Source: Cryobacterium sp. PH31-AA6
GTDB lineage: Bacteria > Actinomycetota > Actinomycetes > Actinomycetales > Microbacteriaceae
Direction: 5' to 3'
Length of the DNA stretch: 64,000 nucleotides
Assembly: GCF_030063195.1 (NCBI RefSeq)
Contig: NZ_JASISS010000006.1
Location: forward strand, 62,001 to 126,000
Shown in pieces: positions 16,196 through 25,180 of the stretch. Under the pieces are notes generated by a model. The model did no database searches. It was given only the letters and a program-made list of their open reading frames with translations, and was not told where the DNA came from. Each line of letters starts with the position of its first letter. Position 1 is the first letter of the stretch. The translations under genes and the position numbers were made by a program.

Positions 16196-18067
16196 TCAGC
16201 CGACGGGCACTCCGACTCCCGGAAGCGCCCACGCAGTGAACGACGGGCCGGCTGCCGTCACACGGATGCCGCCGTCCTCCACGAGCAGCCCGCCGTCGCC
16301 GAAGAGCCGCGTGGCGGCCTCTGCTCCCGCCACCGCCCAGCCGGGGATCGCGGCCTCGCCTGCCGCGCGCGCGGCCACCAACAGCACCGCTTCGGTCGCG
16401 CTCTCGCGCAGGTAGACGAGCACATCGTCGCCGACATGCAGCCAGCGCATGCCGCCCTCGCTGAGCGCGGGGTGGGCGGTGCGGAGGTGGATCAGCGCGG
16501 AGTAGAGATCGATGGTGTCCGCGACGAGCGGCTCGTCCACGCTCCCCCAGGGAATCGGGGTGCGGGACTGCTCCCCGTCGACGCCGACCAGGCCGAACTC
16601 GTCGCCGGCGAAGATCATCGGGATGCCGGGCAGTGTCACCGACATCCCGAACGCCACGGGCACCCCGCCGTCGATCGCGTGGGTGCGGAACCGGGGCGTG
16701 TCGTGAGTGTCGAGGGCGTTCATCGTGGCCAGGCGGGTGCGCCAGGGGAACCCGGCGACGAAGCGCAGGTGGGTGGCGACGAACTGGTGCCCGGTGTACT
16801 GCGGGATCGTGGCGTAGGGCAGGCCGAAGAACGACGACGACGGGCTGTCCGGCCCGGACAGCCAGCTCCAGAGCGGCCGGGTGAAGTTCGTGTAGGTCAT
16901 CGCCCCGTGCCAGCCGTCACCCTGGAAATCGGCCGAGGCGTCGTTGGTTGACTCCCCGAGCAGGAGCGTGTCGGGGTTGACCTCGATCATGGTGCGGCGG
17001 ATGGTCTGTCGCACCTCGGCGTTCAGGTCCTCCCGCTCGAGCCGGCCGGTCATGTTGGCCACGTCGATCCGCCAGCCGTCGAGGTGATACGGCGCCTGCA
17101 ACCATTTCGCGACCACGGATCCCGCCCCCTCGATGAAGCGGGTGCGGAGCGCAGCGGATGCCCAGTTGAACTTGGGCAGCGTCGGCACACCGAACCACGA
17201 GGTGTACGTGCGGTGCTCGGGGTCGAGCCAGTAGTAGAAGGAGCTCTCGGCGGCATCCGGATTGAGGTGCGCCGCCCGGAACCATTCGTGCCGATCACCG
17301 GAGTGGTTGGAGGTGAGGTCGCCGATCACCTTGAAGCCGCGCTCGTGCGCGGCCTCGACGAGGCGCACGAGCGCGGCGTCGCCGCCGAGCGCCTCGTCGA
17401 CCTCGCCGAAGCTGGACGCGTCGTAGCGGTGGTTCGACCCGGCGGGGAAGATCGGCGTCAGGTAGAGCAGGGTGACGCCGATCCGCTCGAGGTGGTCGAG
17501 GTGCAGGATGATGCCGTCGAGGTCGCCGCCGTAGTACTGGTGCGAGCGGCCGGGACGGACCAGGTCGACCTCGTCGTGCCACTCGGCGGGGATGCCCCAC
17601 TCCGGCGTGGCCCTGGCGTCGGCGGCCGGGGAGCGCCCGAACCGGTCGGGGAAGATTTGGTAGATCACGCTGGAGGCGGCCCAGTCGGGCGCGGCCGGGT
17701 GAGCGAGCAGCTTGAAGTCTTCCGTGTCGAGGGTCTCGATGCCGGACAGGCCGGTGGCATTCAGCCACCAGTGGCTTCCGTCGTCCAGGTCGATCAGGAA
17801 CCGGTAGCCGTGCACCGGGTTCTCGACCGTGATGACCGCTTCCCACCACTGCCAGCCGTCCACCGTGCCGAGGAGCCTGGCCGGGTCGAACCGCGGTTCC
17901 CGGTCGGGGTTGGACCGGGCATACACGGTCACGACGGCTCCGAATGCCGCCGGGATGCGCACCCGCACGGCGACGCTCTCGCCCAGGTCGGGGTTGGGCG
18001 TGGAGACGTAGAGCTGCGAGCCGTCGTGGTGGGGCGTCAGGACGGTGCGGTACAGCTGATCCGGCAC
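16196..18067 (-). CDS. GH13 alpha-amylase family enzyme (maltogenic amylase/neopullulanase-like)
   Basis: A 623-residue glycoside hydrolase. Residues about 1-125 form a beta-sandwich N-domain like CBM34 of neopullulanases. The (beta/alpha)8 domain begins near SVIYQIFPDRFGRSP. Catalytic residues are visible as GWRIDVAN (nucleophile Asp), LLLGEST (acid/base Glu) and NALDTHDTPRF (third Asp). There is no signal peptide, so it acts on maltodextrins after uptake. It follows malG with 5 bases between, forming the last gene of a malE-malF-malG-amylase operon. Product specificity (maltose, panose or pullulan linkages) cannot be read. Confidence 0.9.
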   Translation of the reverse strand: MPDQLYRTVLTPHHDGSQLYVSTPNPDLGESVAVRVRIPAAFGAVVTVYARSNPDREPRFDPARLLGTVDGWQWWEAVITVENPVHGYRFLIDLDDGSHWWLNATGLSGIETLDTEDFKLLAHPAAPDWAASSVIYQIFPDRFGRSPAADARATPEWGIPAEWHDEVDLVRPGRSHQYYGGDLDGIILHLDHLERIGVTLLYLTPIFPAGSNHRYDASSFGEVDEALGGDAALVRLVEAAHERGFKVIGDLTSNHSGDRHEWFRAAHLNPDAAESSFYYWLDPEHRTYTSWFGVPTLPKFNWASAALRTRFIEGAGSVVAKWLQAPYHLDGWRIDVANMTGRLEREDLNAEVRQTIRRTMIEVNPDTLLLGESTNDASADFQGDGWHGAMTYTNFTRPLWSWLSGPDSPSSSFFGLPYATIPQYTGHQFVATHLRFVAGFPWRTRLATMNALDTHDTPRFRTHAIDGGVPVAFGMSVTLPGIPMIFAGDEFGLVGVDGEQSRTPIPWGSVDEPLVADTIDLYSALIHLRTAHPALSEGGMRWLHVGDDVLVYLRESATEAVLLVAARAAGEAAIPGWAVAGAEAATRLFGDGGLLVEDGGIRVTAAGPSFTAWALPGVGVPVG

Positions 18068-18072
18068 GCGGC

Positions 18073-18981
18073 CTACTTCACGGAACCGGCGGTCAAGCCG
18101 CCGACGATGTACTTCTGCAGCCAGAGGAACAGGGCCATCACCGGCAGGGCGGCGAGCACGGCGCCGGCCGCGAAGACCGAGTAGTTGCTCGAGAATTCCT
18201 GCGAGACGAACTGGTAGAGCCCCACCGCGAGGGTCTGCTTCTCCGGCGTGATCAGCACGATGCTGGCGATGACGAACTCGTTGGTCGTGCCGACGAAGGA
18301 GAGCAGGCCCACCACGGCGAGGATGGGTGCGACCAGGCGCAGGATGATCGTGAAGAAGATCCGGGCGTGGCCGGCCCCGTCGATCTTCGCGGCCTCATCG
18401 ATCGAGGCGGGAACCGTGTTGAAGAAGCCGTACATCAGGTAGGTGTTCACGCCGAGGGCGCCGCCGAGGTAGACCATGATCAGGCCCACCTGCGAGTCGA
18501 GCCCGATCATCGGGAAGATGTCGGAGATGCCGTTGAGCAGCAGGAAGATGGCCACCACGGCCAGCAGCTGGGGGAACATCTGCACCAGAACGAGCATCAG
18601 CAGGCCGGGGCGGCGGCCGATGAAACGCATCCGGGAGAACGAGTACGCCGCGAGCGCGCCGAGGAACACGGTGCAGATCGAGGTGATGCCGCCGATCAGC
18701 AGGGTGTTGCCGTACCAGGCCGCGTAGGGCTGCTGGGGCAGGTTGAACAGGGTCTGATAGCTGCCCAGGTCGACCTCGCTGAACAGGCCGTTTGCCGTGA
18801 TCAGGGTGCCACCGGGGTGCAGCGACGCGGAGAGAACGTAGAGCAGCGGGAAGGACGCGAAGACGACCATGATCGCGCCGATCAGGTGGCGCCAGCCGGT
18901 GCGGGAGAACCACCGGCCGAAGTTGAACGGTCGTTTCGTCGGAATGTACAGGTCGCTGGTTTCTGGGGCTGCAATCCGCAT
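18073..18981 (-). CDS. malG: maltodextrin ABC transporter permease, MalG type
   Basis: A 302-residue integral membrane protein with about six helices. The EAA loop that docks the ATPase reads EAAKIDGAGHARIFFTIIL. C-terminal residues QKYIVGGLTAGSVK match the usual MalG tail that reaches the binding-protein face. It pairs with MalF one base upstream. The ATPase (MsiK/MalK type) is not in the window; actinobacteria usually encode one shared ATPase elsewhere. Confidence 0.9.
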   Translation of the reverse strand: MRIAAPETSDLYIPTKRPFNFGRWFSRTGWRHLIGAIMVVFASFPLLYVLSASLHPGGTLITANGLFSEVDLGSYQTLFNLPQQPYAAWYGNTLLIGGITSICTVFLGALAAYSFSRMRFIGRRPGLLMLVLVQMFPQLLAVVAIFLLLNGISDIFPMIGLDSQVGLIMVYLGGALGVNTYLMYGFFNTVPASIDEAAKIDGAGHARIFFTIILRLVAPILAVVGLLSFVGTTNEFVIASIVLITPEKQTLAVGLYQFVSQEFSSNYSVFAAGAVLAALPVMALFLWLQKYIVGGLTAGSVK

Positions 18982-18982
18982 G

Positions 18983-20605
18983 TCAGTTCAACTCCTCTAG
19001 CGCCTTGGTCTGTTTGAAGCTGATGACCGACACGAGCGCCACCAGCAGGAAGATGATGATCGAGAACGCGCTGGCGAGCCCGTAGTCGCGGTTGGCGCCG
19101 ACGAAGGCGACCTTGTAGACCATCGAGATGAGGATGTCGGTGGCTCCGACGTTCACCCCGGCCGTCACGTCCCTGGGGCCACCGTTGGTCAGCATGTAGA
19201 TCAGGTTGAAGTTGTTGAAGTTGAACGCGAACGAGGAGATCAGCAGCGGGGCGACGGAGACGAGCAACAGCGGCAGCTTGATCAGCCGGAAGACCTGGAA
19301 CGGCCTGGCCCCGTCGACCGTGGCGGCCTCCTGGATCTCGTCCGGGATCGACTGGAGCGCCCCCGTGCAGACGAGGAACATGTACGGGAAGCCGAGCCAG
19401 AGGTTGACGAAGATGATGCTGAACTTGGCCAGCCATTCATTGGTCAGCCACGGGATGTCGGCGCCGCCGAAGAGCACCTGGTTGACGAAGCCGAACTGCG
19501 GGTTGAGCATCCCGGCCCAGACGAGAGCGGAGAGGAAGGCGGGGAACGCGTAGGGCAGGATCAGGATCACCCGGTAGACGTTGCGGCCACGCATCCGCAT
19601 GTCGTTGAACACGATCGCGAGGAACAGACCGAGACCGAACGTGGTCAGCACGGAGAGGAACGCGAAGGTGAAGGTCCACAGGGTCACGCTGATCAGCGGA
19701 CCGCGGATCGACTCGGAGCCGAACGCCTTGGCGAAGTTGGCGAGACCGACCTCCACCTTCCAGCCGGGCAGCAGCTCGGCGCCGTCGGCGGCGACGAACG
19801 AGCCGGTCTTGCCGTTATCGACATAGACCGTGTTCGTCGAGGTGTTGGTCATCGTGCCGGCGGCCTCGTCGTAGACGAGGTCGGACAGGTAGAGGTAGGC
19901 CTTCGAGCCGTCCGGGGTGCGCAGGGTCCCGTCGTTCGGGTCGCTCGAGAGCGGCACGGACAGGGCGGCGATCTTCTGCTGGTTCGCGACGATGTCGGTG
20001 AACTTGAGGCTCGTGTAACCGGGGAGCGCGACGGCCTTGTCGGCGTCGTTTAATGTGGCGTCGGTGACCCGGCGGAGCGGGGCATCCGTGCTGCCGATGC
20101 TGACCCGACCCTTGGGGTCGGTGACGAGGAAGCTGTAGTTGCCGAGTTGTTCGACCACGGTGAGTTCATAGGTGGGCGAGTCGGGCACGCGTTGCTGGGA
20201 CGAGACGATGAGGGCGTTGACGGCGTCCTGCTTCGTGCTGTTGTGGCCGGTGCCGTAGTTGGTGAACGCGATGTAGCCGGAGTAGCCGACCACGAAGATC
20301 TGGAAGATCAGCAGGAAGATCAGCCCGGGGGTGAGGTATTTGGCGGGCAGCTTCTGCTTACTGAAGTAGATCCAGTTGACGATGAGGGTGACCAGGAGCA
20401 CTGCGCCGAAGACGACCCAGTCCGATCGAAGCAGAAGCACGAAAAGCGCGTAGACGCTGATCGCGTCGACGATGGCGAGCAGGAAGATCTTGACCAGGAG
20501 GACCTTGACGCCGGCGGATGCCGCTTCGGCGATGCGGGCGGCCTGACGTGACCGCCTGGACGCTCTGACCTGCGCCTCGCCCTGCTCGGTGCTGGGGTTA
20601 GTCAT
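18983..20605 (-). CDS. malF: maltodextrin ABC transporter permease, MalF type
   Basis: A 540-residue permease. An N-terminal cytoplasmic segment and about three helices precede a large extracytoplasmic loop (roughly residues 110-290), like the P2 loop of E. coli MalF. The transport core follows, with the EAA motif EAATVDGARPFQVFRLIKLP. It ends FKQTKALEELN. The ATG at 20605 (MTNPSTEQ) is preferred over the upstream in-frame start. A stable hairpin separates it from malE, consistent with lower expression than the binding protein. Confidence 0.9.
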   Translation of the reverse strand: MTNPSTEQGEAQVRASRRSRQAARIAEAASAGVKVLLVKIFLLAIVDAISVYALFVLLLRSDWVVFGAVLLVTLIVNWIYFSKQKLPAKYLTPGLIFLLIFQIFVVGYSGYIAFTNYGTGHNSTKQDAVNALIVSSQQRVPDSPTYELTVVEQLGNYSFLVTDPKGRVSIGSTDAPLRRVTDATLNDADKAVALPGYTSLKFTDIVANQQKIAALSVPLSSDPNDGTLRTPDGSKAYLYLSDLVYDEAAGTMTNTSTNTVYVDNGKTGSFVAADGAELLPGWKVEVGLANFAKAFGSESIRGPLISVTLWTFTFAFLSVLTTFGLGLFLAIVFNDMRMRGRNVYRVILILPYAFPAFLSALVWAGMLNPQFGFVNQVLFGGADIPWLTNEWLAKFSIIFVNLWLGFPYMFLVCTGALQSIPDEIQEAATVDGARPFQVFRLIKLPLLLVSVAPLLISSFAFNFNNFNLIYMLTNGGPRDVTAGVNVGATDILISMVYKVAFVGANRDYGLASAFSIIIFLLVALVSVISFKQTKALEELN

Positions 20606-20724
20606 CTTCGTCCGCTCTCTGCCGCTCTGCACTGTGAGTCACTGCGCCTGCCGACCTGATGCGGCAGGGGAAATACGGGGCCGTGCCGGGCCTCTCGGCG
20701 CGGCGCAGCGGGGTGTCGCGCCAC

Positions 20725-20756
20725 GCTGCCCCGGCCTGTTCAGAGGCCGGGGCAGC
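20725..20756 (-). terminator. malE-malF intercistronic hairpin
   Basis: A perfect 13-bp stem (GCTGCCCCGGCCT / AGGCCGGGGCAGC) with a 6-base loop (GTTCAG) begins 21 bases after the malE stop, about 120 bases before malF. There is no U-tract. It probably stabilises malE mRNA or terminates part of the transcripts, giving excess binding protein over permease. Confidence 0.65.
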
Positions 20757-20776
20757 CCGATCGGCGGGTGGAGCGA

Positions 20777-22009
20777 CTACTGGATGGCGGCCTGGATGTC
20801 GGCCGTCATCTTCTGCCACAGTGCGGCGGGGTCACCCTGACCGCTGATGATCGCGGCCTCGGTGACGCCCCAGAACTGCCAGACCTTACCCATCTGAGGA
20901 ATGCTGGGCATGGGAACGGCGGTGGACGCCACCTCGCCGAAACCGGCGGTGATCGGGTCGGCGCTGGCCGCCTCGAACGCGGAGGTGAGGGCCGGTGCGC
21001 GGCCGCCGACCTTGTACAGCTCGGTCTGGACCTTTTCGCTGCCGATGTAGTTCACCAGGAACTCGTTCGCCGCGATGGCGTTCTTGGACTTGGCGGAGAC
21101 AACGAAGCCCTGCACGCCGACGAACGGCTGGGCGACGGAGCCGCCGGCCGAGGGGATCGGGTCGATGGCCACGTCAATGCCGGCCTTCTGGGCGTCCGGC
21201 ACGTTCCACGGGCCGGTGATCAGGAACGGTGAGGCACCGGCGAGGAACTTCTCCTTGGCGATGTCGCCGGTGACGTTCACGCTCAGGTGTCCGGCAGCGC
21301 CCTCCTTGGCCAGCCAGGCCGCGTAGGCCTCGCCACCGGCGTTGCCGATGGTCAGGTCGCCGGCGTTGTAGCTGCCGTCGGCGTTGGTGCCGAAGACGGG
21401 GGCGCCGAACGAGGTCTGGAACGGGTACAGGTGGTACGGGTCGGACTCCGGGCCGACCTGCACGAGGAACGGGAACTCGGTTCCGGCTGCTGTGCCTTCC
21501 GCGATCATGTCGTCGTAGGTGGCGGGTGCGGTCGGCGCGAGGGCCGTGTTGCGCAGCAGGGCGATGTTCTCGACCGAGTACGGCACGCCGTAGGTCTGGC
21601 CCTCGACGCTCATGGCGGTGACCGCGACCTGCTGGAAGTCCGCGGCCGTGTCGCCGAGTTCAACCGGCTGCACGACGCCGTTGCCGACGAAGTTGCCGAG
21701 CCAGTCGTGCGCCGCGATGGTCACGTCCGGGCCTTTGCCGGTCGGGACCTGGGCGATGAACTGCTCCTGGATCGTCCCGAAGTCTTTCTGGACCAGCTTG
21801 ACCTTGACTCCGGATTCCTTCGTGAAGGCCGCCGCAGCGTCCTTCAGGACGGCCGCGCGGTCGGCATCGACCCAGACCGTCAGTGTGCTGGACGCATCGG
21901 CGGTACCACCGCTGTCCGTGGTCGATCCGCCGGAGCATCCGGCCAGAGCGAGGGACGCGGCGACGGCGACTGCGCCGGCGGCCAGCAGGCCTTTCTTATT
22001 CACCATCAT
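20777..22009 (-). CDS. malE: maltodextrin-binding lipoprotein, MalE type
   Basis: A 410-residue extracellular solute-binding protein. The signal peptide (NKKGLLAAGAVAVAASLA) ends in lipobox LAGC, so it is anchored by a lipidated Cys about 23 residues in. The mature protein has family 1 features: TLTVWVDADRAAVLKDAAAA, DVTIAAHDWLGNF, FLITGPWNV and GVQGFVVSAKSKN. It captures maltose or maltodextrins for MalFG. ATG codons at 22009 and 22006 are equivalent choices; GAAAGG lies upstream. The promoter overlaps a LacI-type operator. Confidence 0.92.
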   Translation of the reverse strand: MMVNKKGLLAAGAVAVAASLALAGCSGGSTTDSGGTADASSTLTVWVDADRAAVLKDAAAAFTKESGVKVKLVQKDFGTIQEQFIAQVPTGKGPDVTIAAHDWLGNFVGNGVVQPVELGDTAADFQQVAVTAMSVEGQTYGVPYSVENIALLRNTALAPTAPATYDDMIAEGTAAGTEFPFLVQVGPESDPYHLYPFQTSFGAPVFGTNADGSYNAGDLTIGNAGGEAYAAWLAKEGAAGHLSVNVTGDIAKEKFLAGASPFLITGPWNVPDAQKAGIDVAIDPIPSAGGSVAQPFVGVQGFVVSAKSKNAIAANEFLVNYIGSEKVQTELYKVGGRAPALTSAFEAASADPITAGFGEVASTAVPMPSIPQMGKVWQFWGVTEAAIISGQGDPAALWQKMTADIQAAIQ

Positions 22010-22043
22010 TGGTGTGTGCCTTTCGTAAGGACATTGACAATTG

Positions 22044-22057
22044 TGCAAGCGTTTACA
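22044..22057. promoter_or_regulatory. LacI-family operator upstream of malE
   Basis: TGCAAGCGTTTACA fits the LacI/cre-type consensus TGNAARCGNTTNCA with the central CG. It starts immediately downstream of the malE -10 hexamer, an ideal repressor position. Confidence 0.7.
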
Positions 22058-22086
22058 TGTATAGCTTCTCGCAGATCGATTGGCAA
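22058..22086 (-). promoter_or_regulatory. malE sigma-70 type promoter
   Basis: Read on the minus strand: -35 TTGCCA (22086-22081), a 17-base spacer, -10 TATACA (22063-22058). The spacing and hexamers are good for the housekeeping sigma factor, and the operator abuts the -10. Confidence 0.65.
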
Positions 22087-22140
22087 TTCAAGTGGATGCA
22101 GCGAAAGACTTTTTGTTCGGTTCGTTTAATGGCAGCGCCA

Positions 22141-22154
22141 TGTAAGCGCTTCCA
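22141..22154. promoter_or_regulatory. LacI-family operator upstream of the alpha-glucosidase
   Basis: TGTAAGCGCTTCCA, a second match to TGNAARCGNTTNCA, 20 bases before the alpha-glucosidase ATG at 22174 and 11 bases downstream of a TTTAAT -10 candidate (22125-22130). With the malE site it indicates joint repression of both divergent units. Confidence 0.7.
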
Positions 22155-22173
22155 CTCTGTCGATAATGCCGTA

Positions 22174-23853
22174 ATGTTTTCTTTCATGACAGGCACTGAG
22201 TGGTGGCGAACCGCAGTTATTTACCAGATCTATCCCCGTTCCTTCGCGGATGCCAATGGTGACGGGATGGGTGATCTGGCCGGTATCACGGGGCGTCTGC
22301 CCGCCCTCCGTGACCTCGGAATCGACGCCATCTGGCTGTCCCCGTTCTATACCTCCCCGCAGAACGATGCCGGCTATGACGTCGCCGACTACTGCGACGT
22401 TGACCCGATCTTCGGCACCCTCGCCGACTTCGACATGCTGCAGCGAACGGCGCACGAGCTGGACATCCGGGTGATCGTCGACCTCGTGCCGAACCATTCC
22501 TCGAGCGAGCACCCGTGGTTCCAGGCGGCACTCGCCGCCAGTGAGGGCAGCGACGAGCGAGCGCATTACATCTTCCGGGAGGGCAAGGGCGAGAACGGCG
22601 AGCTTGCCCCGAACAACTGGGAATCCGTCTTCGGCGGCAACGCCTGGACCCGGATCACGAACGCCGACGGCACGCCGGGCCAGTGGTACCTGCACCTCTT
22701 CGACACGACCCAGCCGGACTTCGACTGGGACAACCCGTGGGTGCGCGCCCAGTTCCGGGACGTGCTTCGCTTCTGGCTCGACCGCGGCGCCGACGGATTC
22801 CGAGTGGATGTCGCCCACGGCATGATCAAGGCGGACGGCCTGCCCGACTACACGCCTCCCGTCGAGGGCGGCAGCATGGGTGGAGCCTCGGCGCTCGAGC
22901 CCGGCCTCATCGCCGAATGGGCCGAGACGGCCCCGTACTGGGCGCAGAACGGCGTGCACGAGATCTACCGGGACTGGCGCCTGGTGCTCGACGAATACCC
23001 GGGAGACCGCATCCTCGCCGCCGAGGCCTGGGTGGACCCGCTGAGCCGGGTCGCCGAATGGGTGCGTCCGGACGAGATGCACCAGGCCTTCAACTTCGCC
23101 TACCTGGAGACGCCGTGGGGCGGCCCGGCCTTGCGCCGGGTGATCGACGATTCCCTCGCGGCGTTCAGCGCCGTCGGAGCCCCGAGCACCTGGGTGCTTT
23201 CCAACCACGACGTCGTGCGTCACTCCTCGCGCCTCGCCCTGACCGCGGAGAACCTGCAGGGTCACGGCATCGGCCCGAAGACGGTCGGCCTCCCCGACCC
23301 CGTTGTCGGCCTGCAGCGCGCGAGGGCCGCCACGGCCCTCATGCTCGCCCTGCCCGGCTCCAGCTACCTCTACCAGGGCGAGGAACTCGGACTTCCCGAG
23401 GTCATCGACCTGCCGGACGCCTCCCGCGAGGACCCGACCTGGTTCCGCACCAACGGAGAGCGTTACGGGCGCGACGGATGCCGCGTGCCGCTCCCGTGGG
23501 AAGGCTCCCTGCCGTCGTACGGGTTCGGCCCGACCTCGGCCAGCTGGCTGCCGCAGCCCGCGGAGTGGGCCACCCTCGCCCGCGCCGAACAGGACGGTGT
23601 CGCAGGGTCGACCCTCGAGCTGTACAAGCTCGCCTTGCGCCTGCGGCGTGAACACGCCCTGGGCCTCGGCTCGGTGGAGTGGTTCGAAGGCCTCGGCGAC
23701 CCGATCGTGCACTTCAGGAACGGCGGGGTCGTGGTCGTCGCCAACACGGGCACCGACCCGATCGAGCTGCCCGCCGGTGAGCTGTTGCTGGCCAGCGAAC
23801 CGCTCGCCGGGCGCACCCTGCCCGGCGACACGACGGCCTGGCTCTGCGCCTAG
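22174..23853 (+). CDS. GH13 alpha-glucosidase (oligo-1,6-/maltase type)
   Basis: A 559-residue enzyme of the oligo-1,6-glucosidase/alpha-glucosidase branch of GH13. It begins WWRTAVIYQIYPRSFADANG with a Ca-site-like DANGDGMGD segment. Catalytic residues appear in GFRVDVAHGM (nucleophile), LAAEAW (acid/base) and LSNHDVVRH (third Asp). It cleaves glucose from short maltodextrins in the cytoplasm, completing the path from MalEFG import through the GH13 amylase. ATG at 22174 or 22186 (MTGTEWW) is possible; neither has a clear Shine-Dalgarno sequence. It is divergent from malE with paired operators. Confidence 0.92.
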   Translation: MFSFMTGTEWWRTAVIYQIYPRSFADANGDGMGDLAGITGRLPALRDLGIDAIWLSPFYTSPQNDAGYDVADYCDVDPIFGTLADFDMLQRTAHELDIRVIVDLVPNHSSSEHPWFQAALAASEGSDERAHYIFREGKGENGELAPNNWESVFGGNAWTRITNADGTPGQWYLHLFDTTQPDFDWDNPWVRAQFRDVLRFWLDRGADGFRVDVAHGMIKADGLPDYTPPVEGGSMGGASALEPGLIAEWAETAPYWAQNGVHEIYRDWRLVLDEYPGDRILAAEAWVDPLSRVAEWVRPDEMHQAFNFAYLETPWGGPALRRVIDDSLAAFSAVGAPSTWVLSNHDVVRHSSRLALTAENLQGHGIGPKTVGLPDPVVGLQRARAATALMLALPGSSYLYQGEELGLPEVIDLPDASREDPTWFRTNGERYGRDGCRVPLPWEGSLPSYGFGPTSASWLPQPAEWATLARAEQDGVAGSTLELYKLALRLRREHALGLGSVEWFEGLGDPIVHFRNGGVVVVANTGTDPIELPAGELLLASEPLAGRTLPGDTTAWLCA

Positions 23854-23892
23854 CCTGCGCCGGGCGTGCGGGTGCCCGGCGTCGGCGCCCGC

Positions 23893-23957
23893 GAATGCAG
23901 GATGCCACGCAGGCGCAGGCCCCATAGGGCCCCGCCGCGCCGCGGCATCCTGCATTC
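23893..23957. repeat. palindromic repeat copy A
   Basis: GAATGCAGGATGCC (23893-23906) has an exact reverse complement at 23944-23957, with a GC-rich 37-base loop. It lies between convergent genes and overlaps the stop of the AbiEi-like gene. Its arms recur at 25039-25099 and 25181-25239. Confidence 0.75.
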
Positions 23958-24849
23958 ACCCCGCGGTCGGCCTGACCCGGGTCGCGCGCCAGCGGTGCTC
24001 GTCGCGGCGCACGAGCTCCAGGATGCCGCCCTGAACCCGCGGCCAGTCCCTGATGATCATGCGATAGGTGATCCGCACCACGAGGTAGCCCTGCTGCACG
24101 AGCTCGAAGTCTCGGCGACGATCCTCCTCGAAGGCCAGCCCGGTGTGGAACTCCTCGCCGTCGAGCTCGAGCACGAGCCGGTCGCCGACCAGCAGATCGA
24201 CCCGGCCCACCCCGGGCACCCTCACCTGGCAGCGCACCCTGATCCGCTGCCGAACCAGGAACAAGCGCACCAGTGTCTCCAACCCGGACTGGCTCCGGCC
24301 GTCGCAGAGCGCCAGTGCCGCGCGGCGATGCGGAACCGTGGCGGCGACCAGGTCGCCCAGCTGGTGCGGTGCCAGTTCGCCCAGGTTGAGCGCGGAGTCC
24401 ACGGCAATCACGGCAGCATCGCCCCGGTCGCAGGCGAACATCTCGGCCAGGGCACGCAGTAGGGGGTCCCGGGCCTCGCCGGCGCCGGGCGCCCGGCTGT
24501 AGTGCACGCAGACGCCGTGCCGCGCCGGGTCGAGCCTGGTCGCCCGGTCCTCCGGCGACGCCAGCCGGCTCGCCGTGGGTGCCACACGCACGTGCAGCAA
24601 GGGGTCGGCCAGCAGCCACAGTCCGTGCAGACGGGCGACGGATGCCCCCGTGAGGCTCCCGCCGACCCGCACCGCCCGTGCGACGTCACTCGGGGTTCCC
24701 GGCACCGCGAACCAGCCATTCCGCACCCGCCAGATGCTTCCGGAGCGGAGCGCGCACAGGGTCTGGGCGCGAGTGACCCCCGCCGAGGCCAACTGCCGGT
24801 AGTTCGCGACGCCGCCGCGCCGGGTGATCGCTGCCGCAGCATCCGTCAT
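23956..24849 (-). CDS. AbiEi-type wHTH fused to DUF559 nuclease-like domain
   Basis: A 297-residue protein. Residues about 8-50 (ITRRGGVANYRQLASAGVT, then SGSIWRVRNGWFAV) match the AbiEi/AbiEi_4 antitoxin-type winged helix. The C-terminal about 100 residues resemble DUF559/Vsr-like PD-(D/E)XK nucleases: VDLLVGDRLVLELDGEEFH, then EEDRRRDFELVQQGYLVVR. Such stand-alone proteins are frequent in Microbacteriaceae; a nuclease or regulatory role is inferred, and no toxin gene (AbiEii) is adjacent. The ATG at 24849 (MTDAAAA) is chosen; the frame stays open upstream across repeats that look non-coding. Confidence 0.7.
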   Translation of the reverse strand: MTDAAAAITRRGGVANYRQLASAGVTRAQTLCALRSGSIWRVRNGWFAVPGTPSDVARAVRVGGSLTGASVARLHGLWLLADPLLHVRVAPTASRLASPEDRATRLDPARHGVCVHYSRAPGAGEARDPLLRALAEMFACDRGDAAVIAVDSALNLGELAPHQLGDLVAATVPHRRAALALCDGRSQSGLETLVRLFLVRQRIRVRCQVRVPGVGRVDLLVGDRLVLELDGEEFHTGLAFEEDRRRDFELVQQGYLVVRITYRMIIRDWPRVQGGILELVRRDEHRWRATRVRPTAG

Positions 24850-25038
24850 CGTCACAGGATGCCGCGGCGCACGGCGCCCACACCGGCCGTCAGCGAATCT
24901 GTGCACAATTCCCGACCCCGGTCGCCGTTCGGTCGGGCGCCATCCCGCCGGGAGCGTGCACGTCGGGAGCCGTCCCGCCGGGCGCCGTGCGCGTCGGGAG
25001 CCGTCCCGCCGGCGCACGGGTGCCCACCAGGGTGCCGT

Positions 25039-25099
25039 ATGCAGGATTACACGCGGGAACCTGCCTCCTCCGGCCTCAGCCGCCACGCGCATCCTGCAT
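25039..25099. repeat. palindromic repeat copy B
   Basis: ATGCAGGAT (25039-25047) and ATCCTGCAT (25091-25099), flanked on the inside by ACGCG...ACGCGC and on the right by TCGCGGC. The arms match copies A and C, with a different loop. Confidence 0.7.
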
Positions 25100-25180
25100 T
25101 CGCGGCAGGAATCCTTGGCGCGACGGGCAGCGGCGACTGCCTCGCACGGGCTCCTCGTGCCGGATGTTTCGGACCCCGTT

